From: Flagellimonas abyssi
GTDB taxonomy: Bacteria; Bacteroidota; Bacteroidia; Flavobacteriales; Flavobacteriaceae
Length of the DNA stretch: 64,000 nt
Assembly: GCF_019457905.1 (NCBI RefSeq)
Contig: NZ_JAHZSV010000010.1
Coordinates: 1 to 64,000, forward strand
Direction: 5' to 3'
Position 1 is the first letter of the stretch, and each line of letters opens with the position of its first letter. Below, in pieces: positions 54,456 to 62,840 of the stretch. Made by a program: the position numbers and the translations under genes. The notes below the pieces were generated by a model. The model searched no databases. It saw only the letters and a list, made by a program, of their open reading frames with translations, and was not told where the DNA came from.

Positions 54456-55753
54456 TATTTGGTGTTTATCAATCGGTAGATGAGAATAGCTGTACGTTTG
54501 GTCAAGGCTTCAATAGTGTTCAGGTTAACGGTTTCTTGAGGGGTATGCGCATTGTTGCCCATGGTTCCAAGCCCGTCCAGTCCATCCACGTACTCTGCAA
54601 CGAACGAAACATCGGCCGCTCCCCTTCTCCCTGGGTCGTAGGCCAAGACTTCGCCTTGTTTTAAATCTAAACTCACCTCGTTCAGGGTTTCGAGCAAGGC
54701 TAGATTGCCTTCTGTGGGCTGCATGGCAGGATAACTATCCGTAAAACTAATGCTGGCCGAGGTTTGCGGTAGGTTATTGGCAACGATCTCCCTCATTTTT
54801 TCCCTGGCACGCTCCTTTTGCTCTTCGGATATAAATCGAAGCCCTCCTTTTACCACGGCTTTTTGCGCGACCACGTTGGTTTTTCCAAAGGCATCGCCCT
54901 TGCTGGTCAATTCATCATAATTTACGAAGGTGCCCCCAAGCAAAACACCAGGGTTGAAGGTCAATAAGTCTTCACCTTTGACATCGGTATAAAATTGATG
55001 AAGGATTCGTGACATTTCAAAAATGGCGCCAGCACCTGTGCCTTCACTAAAAATACCAGAGGAATGGGCACGTTTTCCCTCTACCTCAATCGACCAACCG
55101 GAGGCACCTCTTCTGGCCACCGTAGCATAGTTAAATCCTGTAGAAGTTTCAAAACCAAGGGCAATATCGCTTCGTTTCGCCGCATCGATCAGATCTTTTC
55201 TACTTATGGACAAAGGTTTTCCCGTACTTTCTTCATCCCCTGTAAATGCTACAATAATCTGGGCATCATCCAGCAGACCGTTATCGGACAATGCTTTTAA
55301 GGCATACAGCACAATAACATCGCCGCCTTTCATATCGTTGCCGCCCGGAGCATGGGCAATGCTGTCGTTTACCATTTCAAAAGTTTGAAATGGACTATCT
55401 TCTTCAAAAACAGTGTCCAAATGCCCGATCAGCAATAGTTTTTTTCCTTTGGTTCCCGTGGTTTCGGCAAAAAGGTGCCCTGCACGGTTCATTTCGGAGG
55501 GCATTTCTATCCATTGGGTCTCAAACCCTATATTGTCAAAGGCGTCCTTAAAAACCATGCCCACTTTTTTCACGCCTTCGGCATTAAGGGTGCCACTGTT
55601 AATGTTCACTACCTTTTCCAAAAAATCTATGGCTTCGGCATTGTTCCGTTCTATGGTAGAGACAATCTTTTTTTCTGTTCGGGAAAGTTTTTGCGCGGAA
55701 ACAGAAGCAACAAAAAGCAATGCAATAAGGGTAGAGGTAAATTGAATTTTCAT
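54455..55753 (-). CDS. M20 family metallopeptidase, exported (carboxypeptidase G2-like)
   Basis: The 432-residue protein starts with a signal peptide (LIALLFVASVSAQ) and has the M20 two-zinc catalytic domain with an inserted dimerisation domain (about 215-325). Motifs are IGHLDTVFE (His and catalytic Asp), GGNDMKGGDV (bridging Asp), TGDEESTGKP (catalytic Glu and ligand Glu) and the late His in NNAHTPQETV. It probably removes C-terminal residues from peptides in the periplasm. The downstream aldose epimerase gene overlaps by one base. Upstream, 65 nt separate it from the LolE-like permease gene. Confidence 0.92.
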   Translation of the reverse strand: MKIQFTSTLIALLFVASVSAQKLSRTEKKIVSTIERNNAEAIDFLEKVVNINSGTLNAEGVKKVGMVFKDAFDNIGFETQWIEMPSEMNRAGHLFAETTGTKGKKLLLIGHLDTVFEEDSPFQTFEMVNDSIAHAPGGNDMKGGDVIVLYALKALSDNGLLDDAQIIVAFTGDEESTGKPLSISRKDLIDAAKRSDIALGFETSTGFNYATVARRGASGWSIEVEGKRAHSSGIFSEGTGAGAIFEMSRILHQFYTDVKGEDLLTFNPGVLLGGTFVNYDELTSKGDAFGKTNVVAQKAVVKGGLRFISEEQKERAREKMREIVANNLPQTSASISFTDSYPAMQPTEGNLALLETLNEVSLDLKQGEVLAYDPGRRGAADVSFVAEYVDGLDGLGTMGNNAHTPQETVNLNTIEALTKRTAILIYRLINTK

Positions 55754-55818
55754 GGTGGGTTATTTTGATGGACAAGTTATCAATTTAGAATGATAAACAC
55801 CAAGTTGGGCAACATCTT

Positions 55819-57060
55819 CTACTCGAACCGGATGGCCTTTACGGGTGTTATCCTTGTGATGATATACGATGGAATCAAAAGCATCAACAAACAAAGCAAC
55901 ATCACCCCGACATTCAGCAATAGCACAGTGGGCGCATCCATATGCACTGGGATATAATCAATATAATATTCCTCGGGATTCGGGAACTTGAACATTCGAA
56001 ATTTGTTCTGAAGGAAAATGACCCCGAGACCGATCAGGTTGCCCCAAAAAAGTCCGATAGCAATCAAATAGGCCGCGTTGTACAAAAATACTTTTCGGAT
56101 GCTCCAATTGGCGGAACCCAGGGCTTTCAAAATGCCGATCATTTGGGTACGTTCCAAAATCAGGACCAGCAAAGCCGTGATCATATTGATCCCTCCAACA
56201 ATAATCATAATGCCGATGATCAGGGCAATATTAAAATCAAACAGACCGATCCATTCAAAAATGCGGAAGTATTTGCTTTTGATGTTTTGCGTGTCTAAAA
56301 CGGAGAGCGTATTATTATAGATCTCGTTCGTCTTTTCATCGATTTGATCAAAATCGTCCAAAAACACCTCAAAGTTCCCGATTTCATCCTCCTCCCATCG
56401 GTTCATCAACTGAATATGGCGGATATCCACAAAAACATAGGTTTCGTCAAACTCCTCAAAACCGCTATCATAAATACCCACGATTTCAAACCTGCGGTTG
56501 TTCGGTGGCTTGGACGCATCCCCTTCTCTAAGAAAAAAGGAAAAGAAGCTATCGCCGACTTTCAACTGCAACCTATTGGCCATTAAACTGGATATGAGCA
56601 CCTCTTCATTGAGATCTCCGCTATAATTTGGCAATCGACCGTCGACCAGATATTCCTCAAATGTGTTCCAATCGTAGTCGGAGCCCACGCCCTTGGCCAA
56701 CATTCCTTCGAACGTATCGGCAGTTCGTATAATTCCACCTTTGGTGGCCACAGCCTGCACATGCCTTACGCCTGTTACGTTCTTGAATTCGGGATAAAAA
56801 TCCTGATCAATGGAAACAGGTGAAAGGGAAACCTCGGAATTGTTATTGTCGAAACTGGAAATCTGAATATGCCCGTTAAAGGCGGCAACCTTTTCGCGAA
56901 TCTTGTTTTTAAGACCAATGCCCGTAGCAATGGCAATGAGCATCATCACCACCCCGATCGCAATGGCGGCAATGGCGATTTTTATTATCGGGGCGGAAAT
57001 ACTAATTTTATGTTCCTTCCCTGTAACAAGGCGTTTGGCAATAAATAATTCTAAATTCAA
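55819..57060 (-). CDS. LolC/LolE-type ABC transporter permease
   Basis: The 413-residue inner-membrane protein has the MacB/FtsX layout: one N-terminal span (about 28-50, IAIAAIAIGVVMMLIAIATG), a large periplasmic domain (about 50-275) and three C-terminal spans starting with FNIALIIGIMIIVGGINMIT, then YLIAIGLFWGNLIGLGVIFL and a last one near LLLNVGVMLLCLLMLLIPSY. LVLILERTQMIGILKALGS is the conserved coupling segment. It should help extract lipoproteins to the outer membrane; the ATPase is not encoded here. No ATG is near, and a TTG at 57060 (MNLELFIAKRL) fits the family start. Only three bases separate it from the ATG of the divergent DUF1343 gene. Confidence 0.87.
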   Translation of the reverse strand: MNLELFIAKRLVTGKEHKISISAPIIKIAIAAIAIGVVMMLIAIATGIGLKNKIREKVAAFNGHIQISSFDNNNSEVSLSPVSIDQDFYPEFKNVTGVRHVQAVATKGGIIRTADTFEGMLAKGVGSDYDWNTFEEYLVDGRLPNYSGDLNEEVLISSLMANRLQLKVGDSFFSFFLREGDASKPPNNRRFEIVGIYDSGFEEFDETYVFVDIRHIQLMNRWEEDEIGNFEVFLDDFDQIDEKTNEIYNNTLSVLDTQNIKSKYFRIFEWIGLFDFNIALIIGIMIIVGGINMITALLVLILERTQMIGILKALGSANWSIRKVFLYNAAYLIAIGLFWGNLIGLGVIFLQNKFRMFKFPNPEEYYIDYIPVHMDAPTVLLLNVGVMLLCLLMLLIPSYIITRITPVKAIRFE

Positions 57061-57063
57061 CGA

Positions 57064-58287
57064 ATGCCCATTTTATATCGTTTCAAAAGTACAGTTTTAT
57101 TGTTGTTTTTAATAGGTTCCTCGTGCAAGGGACAGCAAAAAGAAACAATTTCAAATTCAGAACCTTCAAGTGAAGTGCCGGCTCCCATAAAAGTGGCGGC
57201 CAACCGAACCGAGGCGTATCTCCCGCTTTTACAAGGGAAAAAAGTAGGTGTGGTCGCCAATCCAACCAGTGTAATCTTCAAGGAACAAGAGAACACCCAT
57301 TTGGTGGATTCTTTGCTATCCTTAGGGGTTCATATTAAACAAGTCTTTGCCCCCGAGCACGGGTTTCGGGGCACTGCTGATGCCGGAGAACATGTAAAAG
57401 ATGGGGTTGATACCCAAACGGGATTGCCCATTATCTCGCTGTATGGAAAAAACAGGAAACCATCAAAAGAACAACTGAGCGATTTGGACGTGGTTGTTTT
57501 TGATATTCAAGATGTGGGCGTGCGGTTCTATACGTTTATTGCTTCCCTGCAATTGGTGATGGAAGCCTGTGCCGAAAATGACGTTCCCGTTATTGTTTTG
57601 GACCGCCCCAATCCCAACGGACATTATGTGGACGGCCCCACCATGATGGAGGAACACACCAGCTACTTGGGTCTGAACACGATTCCTTTGGTGTATGGGA
57701 TGACGATGGGCGAATACGCAAAAATGCTGAATAGCGAAGGATGGCTGGAAAATGGCAGCAAAGCTGATTTGACCGTGATTGAACTGGAGAACTACACCCA
57801 CGAATCGGAATACCACCTGCCCATACGGCCTTCTCCGAACTTACCCAACGATACTTCGATTACTTTGTATCCCAGTTTGGGATTGTTTGAGGGCACCAAC
57901 GTCAATGCGGGGCGTGGCACCGAATTCCAGTTTCAGCGCTACGGGGCATCTTTTATGGACAGCACTGCCTACGATTTCAGTTATGTGCCCGAGCCCAATT
58001 TCGGCTCCAAATACCCCAAAGAGGAAGGCAAAACCTGTTACGGTCGTGACCTGGCCGATACGCCAAGGATGAACGAGATGACCATGCAATGGATCATTGA
58101 TGCCTACAACAACACCTTGGAGAAGTCCAACTTCTTTTTGACCGACGGTTTTACCAAACACGCGGGCACGCCCCTGCTTCAAAAACAGATTGAGGAAGGA
58201 CTCTCCAACGAAGAAATCAAGGCCACCTGGCAGGAGGATTTGGAAGGCTTCAAAAAAATCAGGGCGAAGTATTTGATCTATGATTAA
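57064..58287 (+). CDS. DUF1343 lipoprotein, NamZ-type exo-beta-N-acetylmuramidase
   Basis: The 407-residue product begins with a lipoprotein signal (LIGSSC, Cys21) and the DUF1343 domain that was renamed GH171 after NamZ. Conserved stretches are FAPEHGFRGTADAG, VVFDIQDVGVRFYTFIASL, VIVLDRPNPNG and VNAGRGTEFQFQRYG. NamZ releases terminal N-acetylmuramic acid from peptidoglycan fragments, so this one probably acts in the periplasm in cell-wall recycling. Its stop overlaps the stop region of the convergent gene at 58284 by four bases. Confidence 0.88.
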   Translation: MPILYRFKSTVLLLFLIGSSCKGQQKETISNSEPSSEVPAPIKVAANRTEAYLPLLQGKKVGVVANPTSVIFKEQENTHLVDSLLSLGVHIKQVFAPEHGFRGTADAGEHVKDGVDTQTGLPIISLYGKNRKPSKEQLSDLDVVVFDIQDVGVRFYTFIASLQLVMEACAENDVPVIVLDRPNPNGHYVDGPTMMEEHTSYLGLNTIPLVYGMTMGEYAKMLNSEGWLENGSKADLTVIELENYTHESEYHLPIRPSPNLPNDTSITLYPSLGLFEGTNVNAGRGTEFQFQRYGASFMDSTAYDFSYVPEPNFGSKYPKEEGKTCYGRDLADTPRMNEMTMQWIIDAYNNTLEKSNFFLTDGFTKHAGTPLLQKQIEEGLSNEEIKATWQEDLEGFKKIRAKYLIYD

Positions 58288-58664
58288 TTCTCAGAATTCC
58301 GATGGAGATAAATTAAATTTCCCATCAGCTTTTCCTCCTTCAAGACAAGTTCATCGAGGGTAAGTTTTTTAATCGTATAAATAAAATGAGAGATCCGAAG
58401 TGTATCCTTTTTGAGTGAATAAACAGTATCCAATTCTTCAATCCAATTAATACGTTTAACTTTGCTATTGTCATAAAAGACCAAATCAAGTTTGACTTTA
58501 AACGGTTCACCACTAAACGTAATTGAGCTTCCATCATCCCCTTCTAGAGTTGTTTCTTTATAAGCTGTCCAAGCTCCCATTATGTCTTCCTTATTATATT
58601 TCTGACTTAAACCTTCATAAGAAAAACAAATAGTAACAATAATAAAGAGGACAATCCTTCTCAT
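58284..58664 (-). CDS. Small exported protein of unknown function
   Basis: I do not recognise this 126-residue protein. It has a signal peptide (MRRIVLFIIVTICFSYEGLS) and a short body with IMGAWTAYKETTLEGDDGSS near the N-terminus, reminiscent of lipocalin-like openings, followed by strand-rich sequence (KLDLVFYDNSKVKRINWI). The ATG at 58664 is used; the longer frame would overlap the next gene. It is 13 nt downstream of the fatty acid hydroxylase stop, so it may be co-transcribed with it. Confidence 0.6.
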   Translation of the reverse strand: MRRIVLFIIVTICFSYEGLSQKYNKEDIMGAWTAYKETTLEGDDGSSITFSGEPFKVKLDLVFYDNSKVKRINWIEELDTVYSLKKDTLRISHFIYTIKKLTLDELVLKEEKLMGNLIYLHRNSEN

Positions 58665-58677
58665 ATTAACGAATACT

Positions 58678-59520
58678 TTATTTTTTGGCAAATCCATCTG
58701 TAGTTGATCTTCGATACTTATGGAAAGGTTGTCTTAGCAGTCCTTTGATGCTCGCATTCTCCTTTTCGTCGGGGAAGGTATCCACACCGTACACGATATC
58801 CTTGGGGTCCATGGACATATAGGTGCCGAACAAACGGTCCCAAATGGAGAAGATATTTCCGTAGTTGGAATCGGTATAGGGCAATTGATAATGATGGTGC
58901 ACTTTGTGCATATCGGGGCTAACAATAATCCAGCTCATGGCATTATCCACCTTTTTGGGCAAGCGAATATTCGCATGGTTGAACTGTGAAAACACGACCG
59001 ACAAGCTTTGATACAACATAATGATGCCAATGGGTGCTCCAACAATCAGCACGCCCGCAAGGGTAAACGCATATCTTATCAAACTTTCCAAGGGATGGTG
59101 ACGGTTCGCCGTAGTGGTGTCCACATTATGATCGGAATGATGTACCAAATGTACCATCCACAGAGGCTTTATCTTATGCTCCACCCAATGCGCTGCGTAG
59201 GCCCCGATAAGGTCCAAGAGCATCACACCGAGGAGCACATAAAGCCACAACGGCATATCGGGCAACCAATTAATGATCCCAAATTGGTTTTCCACCGCCC
59301 AGTCCGAAGACTTCAACAACAAAAACGCCAACGGAAAATTCACAATAATCGTGGTGAGCGTAAAAAAGAAATTGGGAACCGAGTGCCTCCATTTTTTATA
59401 GGGCACGTTGAACAAGGGAACAATTCCTTCCAAAACCCAGAAAAAAGTGATGCCTCCCACCAAAATCAAGCTTCGGTGCAAAGAAGGGATGGTCTCAAAA
59501 TAAGAAATCAGTTGCTCCAT
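58678..59520 (-). CDS. Fatty acid hydroxylase / sterol desaturase superfamily protein
   Basis: The 280-residue membrane protein has four or more spans (first HRSLILVGGITFFWVLEGIV) and the histidine clusters of the non-haem di-iron hydroxylases: HWVEH (HxxxH), LVHHSDHN (HxxHH type), NRHHPLE and MHKVHHH. It would hydroxylate a lipid, fatty-acid chain or carotenoid; sequence does not tell which. The product lies in the inner membrane. It is 21 nt after the stop of the upstream cysteine-cluster gene. Confidence 0.9.
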   Translation of the reverse strand: MEQLISYFETIPSLHRSLILVGGITFFWVLEGIVPLFNVPYKKWRHSVPNFFFTLTTIIVNFPLAFLLLKSSDWAVENQFGIINWLPDMPLWLYVLLGVMLLDLIGAYAAHWVEHKIKPLWMVHLVHHSDHNVDTTTANRHHPLESLIRYAFTLAGVLIVGAPIGIIMLYQSLSVVFSQFNHANIRLPKKVDNAMSWIIVSPDMHKVHHHYQLPYTDSNYGNIFSIWDRLFGTYMSMDPKDIVYGVDTFPDEKENASIKGLLRQPFHKYRRSTTDGFAKK

Positions 59521-59541
59521 TCCTTCAAATATAGCAAATCA

Positions 59542-60036
59542 TTAAAATTTGATGGCCTTTTTCATTTCTTCAACAATGTTAAAAGCTGCCGGGCAAATGG
59601 CTACATTTTTTAAAGTGAGGTTGGAAATCTGTTGGAATTTTTTTCGGTCCGTATGCGGGAACTCGCGACAAGCTTTGGGGCGTACGTCATAAATGGAACA
59701 GTAATTATCAGCGCCCAAAAAGGTACAGGGTACGCTTTGCAGCACATAATCGTTCTCTTCATCTACCCTTAAAAATTGATCAATAAATTGCGAGGGTTTT
59801 ATCCTAAAGTGTTTGGCGATACGTTCAACATCGGCATTGGTGAACAACGGGCCCGTGGTCTTGCAGCAATTGGCACAGGTAAGGCAATCGGTACGCTCAA
59901 ACTCGGCCTCGTGCAATTCCTGCATGGTGTAATCCAAATCCTTTGGCGGACGTTTTTTCAGCTTGGCGAAGAACTTTTTGTTCTCGGAATGTTTCTCCCT
60001 GGCCTTTTGCGGTAATTCCTTCAACACTTCTTCCAT
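59542..60036 (-). CDS. YkgJ-type cysteine cluster protein
   Basis: The 164-residue product has the conserved cysteines of the YkgJ family: DCLTCANCCKTTGPLF (CxxCxxCC), SVPCTFLGADNYCSIYDVRP (CxFL...CxIYxxRPxxCR) and CREFPHTDRKK. These probably bind zinc or an iron-sulfur cluster. The N-terminal 45 residues are lysine-rich and helical. The function of the family is not settled. The ATG at 60036 is chosen over a TTG three codons upstream. The gene is divergent from the methyltransferase gene, with 73 nt between starts. Confidence 0.88.
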   Translation of the reverse strand: MEEVLKELPQKAREKHSENKKFFAKLKKRPPKDLDYTMQELHEAEFERTDCLTCANCCKTTGPLFTNADVERIAKHFRIKPSQFIDQFLRVDEENDYVLQSVPCTFLGADNYCSIYDVRPKACREFPHTDRKKFQQISNLTLKNVAICPAAFNIVEEMKKAIKF

Positions 60037-60109
60037 AGGGCACAAACTTATCCATTTTAAACCTTTCTAAGCAATTAAAGTCCCACCTTTGCAGAAACAA
60101 ACCCGAATC

Positions 60110-60817
60110 ATGATAGATGTTTTTGGAATGGCCTTGAAAGATTATCAAAACGGCCAATATACGGAGGACATAAAAACCTTTTCATCTTTGGACGAAGAAG
60201 ATGTGATTCCTGTTCCCTATTTGTTCCGAACGTTTGATGAAATGCCCAAGATTGAGCAGAAAGCCTTGGAATTGGCACGGGGAAACGTATTGGATATCGG
60301 GGCCGGGGCCGGAAGCCATTCCCTTTACCTTCAAAATAAGGGACTTAAGGTAACGGCCTTGGACAATTCTGAAGGCGCCATTTCCGTATGCAAGGCTCGC
60401 GGTGTGGAATCAACCGTAAAAAACTCAATTCTGAACTACTCGGAGGAAAATTTTGACACTTTACTATTGTTGATGAACGGTGTTGGACTGGCAGGAAAAC
60501 TGAAAAATTTAAGTGCCTTTTTACAACATTTGGCGTCCTTATTGCAACCCAATGGTCAAATATTGCTCGATTCCAGTGATATCGTGTATATGTTTGAACA
60601 GGATGATGATGGCGGCTACTGGATTCCGGATGATGGAAGCTATTATGGTGAGGTTGAATTTGAAATGGAATACAAAGGACATAAAAGCAAACCTTTTGAT
60701 TGGGTTTACGTAGATATAAATACATTGCAAAATGCTTGTGAGTCGAACGGTCTTAATTGTGAACTTATACTATCGGGCGAACATTACGACTATTTGGCCA
60801 AACTCACTTTAAAATAA
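60110..60817 (+). CDS. Class I SAM-dependent methyltransferase
   Basis: The 235-residue protein has a Rossmann-fold methyltransferase domain. The SAM-binding motif I is NVLDIGAGAGSHSLYL (about residues 61-76), motif II is VTALDNSEGAI with the ribose-binding Asp, and NFDTLLLLMNGVG is motif IV. The target is unknown. The ATG at 60110 (MIDVFGMALKDYQNG) is preferred to the TTG at 60089. A short hairpin-like TTCCA-ATA-TGGAA lies after the stop (60825-60837). Confidence 0.87.
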   Translation: MIDVFGMALKDYQNGQYTEDIKTFSSLDEEDVIPVPYLFRTFDEMPKIEQKALELARGNVLDIGAGAGSHSLYLQNKGLKVTALDNSEGAISVCKARGVESTVKNSILNYSEENFDTLLLLMNGVGLAGKLKNLSAFLQHLASLLQPNGQILLDSSDIVYMFEQDDDGGYWIPDDGSYYGEVEFEMEYKGHKSKPFDWVYVDINTLQNACESNGLNCELILSGEHYDYLAKLTLK

Positions 60818-60861
60818 TACTAGTTTCCAATATGGAACGTTCTATTGTATATTAGTTGATC

Positions 60862-61659
60862 ATGAAAAAAATTGTCCTTTTTGCCCTTTGTAGTTTTGGA
60901 TTACTGATAAGTTGTTCCAAGGATGCCGATGTTTCATCACCAGAATCCAACACCAACCTTATGGCCGGAAATCGCTTGACCACAGGTGCATCCGCAAGGG
61001 ATTTTCTCTCCAATGATACTTTTGACAGACTCTTGATAGAAATAGATTATGTGACCGGTTTTGCCCCTACTGCCGGAGCCATAGCCAATTTTGAGGAGTT
61101 TTTAAGAGCGCGTACCCACAAAGAAATTATTGAATTTACATATTCTGCTGTTTCCTCTCCCAACGAGGATAGTTTATCGCTTGATGAGGTAGTGGAATTG
61201 GAAAAGGAGAACAGAGATGAATATAATAACGGCTCAACCTTGGCTATTCACATATATTTTGCTGATGCTCCGGCAGAAAGCGACGATGAAAGCGAAGGGT
61301 TGGTGACCTTGGGAGCGGTGTACAGAAACACCTCCATGGTTATTTATGAATCCACCATTAAAGATATGGCCGGAAGTAGCACTGCCGTAAGCACCGAAGA
61401 GGTTGAAACGGCTACCATTCTTCATGAATTTGGGCATTTGTTCGGATTGGTGAACCTTTCCACAGAATCGGTAAACGACCATGAGGACACAGAAACTGAA
61501 AACCATTGTAATGTTGATGGCTGTTTAATGCGTGCCGAATTGCAGTTCGGTGCATCTTTGCTCAAACAGATGGAAAAAAATACATCCAAAGGACTGGCCT
61601 CGATTCCAGATTTGGATGCTGAGTGCCTTTTGGACCTTCAAAAATACGGGGGACGATAA
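60862..61659 (+). CDS. Zincin metalloprotease-like lipoprotein
   Basis: The 265-residue product has a lipoprotein signal (LLISC, Cys18). The zinc motif is EFGH preceded by His: ATILHEFGHLFGLVN, that is HExxHxxG, with a further His 12 residues after the Gly in VNDHEDTETE. Downstream DGCLMRAEL resembles a Met-turn, and the Cys pair in HCNVDGC may form a disulfide. The His spacing is wider than in classical metzincins (HExxHxxGxxH). Similar short proteins are annotated as membrane metalloproteases in Flavobacteriaceae. The ATG at 60862 follows a TTG at 60856. Confidence 0.75.
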   Translation: MKKIVLFALCSFGLLISCSKDADVSSPESNTNLMAGNRLTTGASARDFLSNDTFDRLLIEIDYVTGFAPTAGAIANFEEFLRARTHKEIIEFTYSAVSSPNEDSLSLDEVVELEKENRDEYNNGSTLAIHIYFADAPAESDDESEGLVTLGAVYRNTSMVIYESTIKDMAGSSTAVSTEEVETATILHEFGHLFGLVNLSTESVNDHEDTETENHCNVDGCLMRAELQFGASLLKQMEKNTSKGLASIPDLDAECLLDLQKYGGR

Positions 61660-61666
61660 CTTCCGT

Positions 61667-62299
61667 TTAGGGAATATTCAAATACTTATGTGTCTGTAGG
61701 GAAACTTTCCACTTGGGGTGTTTCATCACATAATCCACGATCAACGGAACCATTTTATCCCGAACGCTCCACTCGGGCTGAAGATAAAGAATGCAGTCCT
61801 CCCCAACTTGAGCGGCCTGTTCTTCAGCAAAGATAAAGTCGTGCTTATTGTACACGATTACCTTTAGTTCATGGGCTTTTTTATAGATTTCTCCCTCTGG
61901 AAGTTTGTTCTTTTTGGGTGATAGACAAATCCAATCCCAAACACCTGTCAATGGATACGCACCTGAGGTTTCGATATGGATTTTCATATTCTTTTCCTTA
62001 AGGCCTTGGGTGAGCGGCCCCATATCCCAGGTTAGCGGTTCTCCGCCGGTAATCACAATGGTATCGGAATATTTCTCGGCATTGGCCACAATACTATCGA
62101 TTGCCGTGGGTGGATGCGTCTCGGCATTCCAGCTTTCCTTTACATCGCACCAGTGGCAACCCACATCACACCCCCCTACCCTAATAAAGTAAGCGGCTGT
62201 TCCCTTGTGAAACCCTTCCCCTTGAATGGTATAAAATTCTTCCATCAGAGGCAGCATCAAGCCCTTTTCCACCAAATCCATCACGTTTTCTTCTACCAT
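61667..62299 (-). CDS. queE: 7-carboxy-7-deazaguanine synthase
   Basis: The 210-residue product is a small radical SAM enzyme of queuosine/7-deazaguanine biosynthesis. The cluster-binding motif in GGCDVGCHWCDVKESW has spacing C-x3-C-x2-C, typical for QueE. EEFYTIQGEGFHKGTAAYFI upstream and VVITGGEPL-type glycine motif (IVITGGEPLTWDM) are also characteristic. It converts 6-carboxy-tetrahydropterin to 7-carboxy-7-deazaguanine. I chose the ATG at 62299; a GTG at 62317 would add six residues. It follows the RidA-like gene by 32 nt. Confidence 0.95.
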   Translation of the reverse strand: MVEENVMDLVEKGLMLPLMEEFYTIQGEGFHKGTAAYFIRVGGCDVGCHWCDVKESWNAETHPPTAIDSIVANAEKYSDTIVITGGEPLTWDMGPLTQGLKEKNMKIHIETSGAYPLTGVWDWICLSPKKNKLPEGEIYKKAHELKVIVYNKHDFIFAEEQAAQVGEDCILYLQPEWSVRDKMVPLIVDYVMKHPKWKVSLQTHKYLNIP

Positions 62300-62331
62300 G
62301 GTGCAAAGATAATCCACTTCTATGGTTTCAC

Positions 62332-62784
62332 CTACTTTACGGCAATAACATCTATCTCAATATGGGCATTGGCCGCAAGTCCGCTGGCTGCAAAGGTGGT
62401 CCTTGCCGGTTTCTTTGTGAAAAATTGGATGTAAATCTCGTTGAAGGCCGCAAAGTCGCCTATATCCGCCAAGATTACGGTACATTTCACCACATTATCC
62501 AATGTCAAATCATGCTGGGCCAAAACATCCTTAATATTTTCTATGGCCTGCCGGGTCTCTGCTTGAATCCCTCCTTCGACCAAAGTCCGAGTTGTTTGGT
62601 CCATACCTATTTGTCCGGCCAAAAAGTACATATTGCCCGCCTGTACCACATCACTAAATGGTGCATTTTGTTTTTTGGGTTCGTGCGATTTATAAAAAAT
62701 AATCTCAGTGAATTCTTGCGCATAAGTGGTTGCCATAAAGCAACTCAACAAAACAGTCCAGATTGCACATTGCATATGTTTCAT
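62332..62784 (-). CDS. RidA/YjgF-family protein with signal peptide
   Basis: The 150-residue protein is a RidA-family enamine/imine deaminase homologue preceded by a cleavable signal (CAIWTVLLSCFMATTYAQ), so it is exported to the periplasm, unlike cytoplasmic RidA. The Arg of the active site is present in KPARTTFAASGL and the following NAHIEIDVIAV is the usual closing segment. YFLAGQIGMD and TRQAIENIKDVLAQHDLTLD are typical for the family. The start ATG is at 62784. The substrate outside the cytoplasm is unknown. The gene lies 56 nt divergent from the DUF853 ATPase gene. Confidence 0.9.
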   Translation of the reverse strand: MKHMQCAIWTVLLSCFMATTYAQEFTEIIFYKSHEPKKQNAPFSDVVQAGNMYFLAGQIGMDQTTRTLVEGGIQAETRQAIENIKDVLAQHDLTLDNVVKCTVILADIGDFAAFNEIYIQFFTKKPARTTFAASGLAANAHIEIDVIAVK

Positions 62785-62840
62785 AATCTCATTTTTAGTT
62801 TTGCTTAAAATTACCCTATTTTTATCGCAAATTGAGCGCT

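Noticed and set aside
60825-60837. TTCCA-ATA-TGGAA between the methyltransferase and zincin genes
   Set aside because: A 5-bp stem with three-base loop and no U tract; too weak for a terminator, and no second copy was seen to support an operator.
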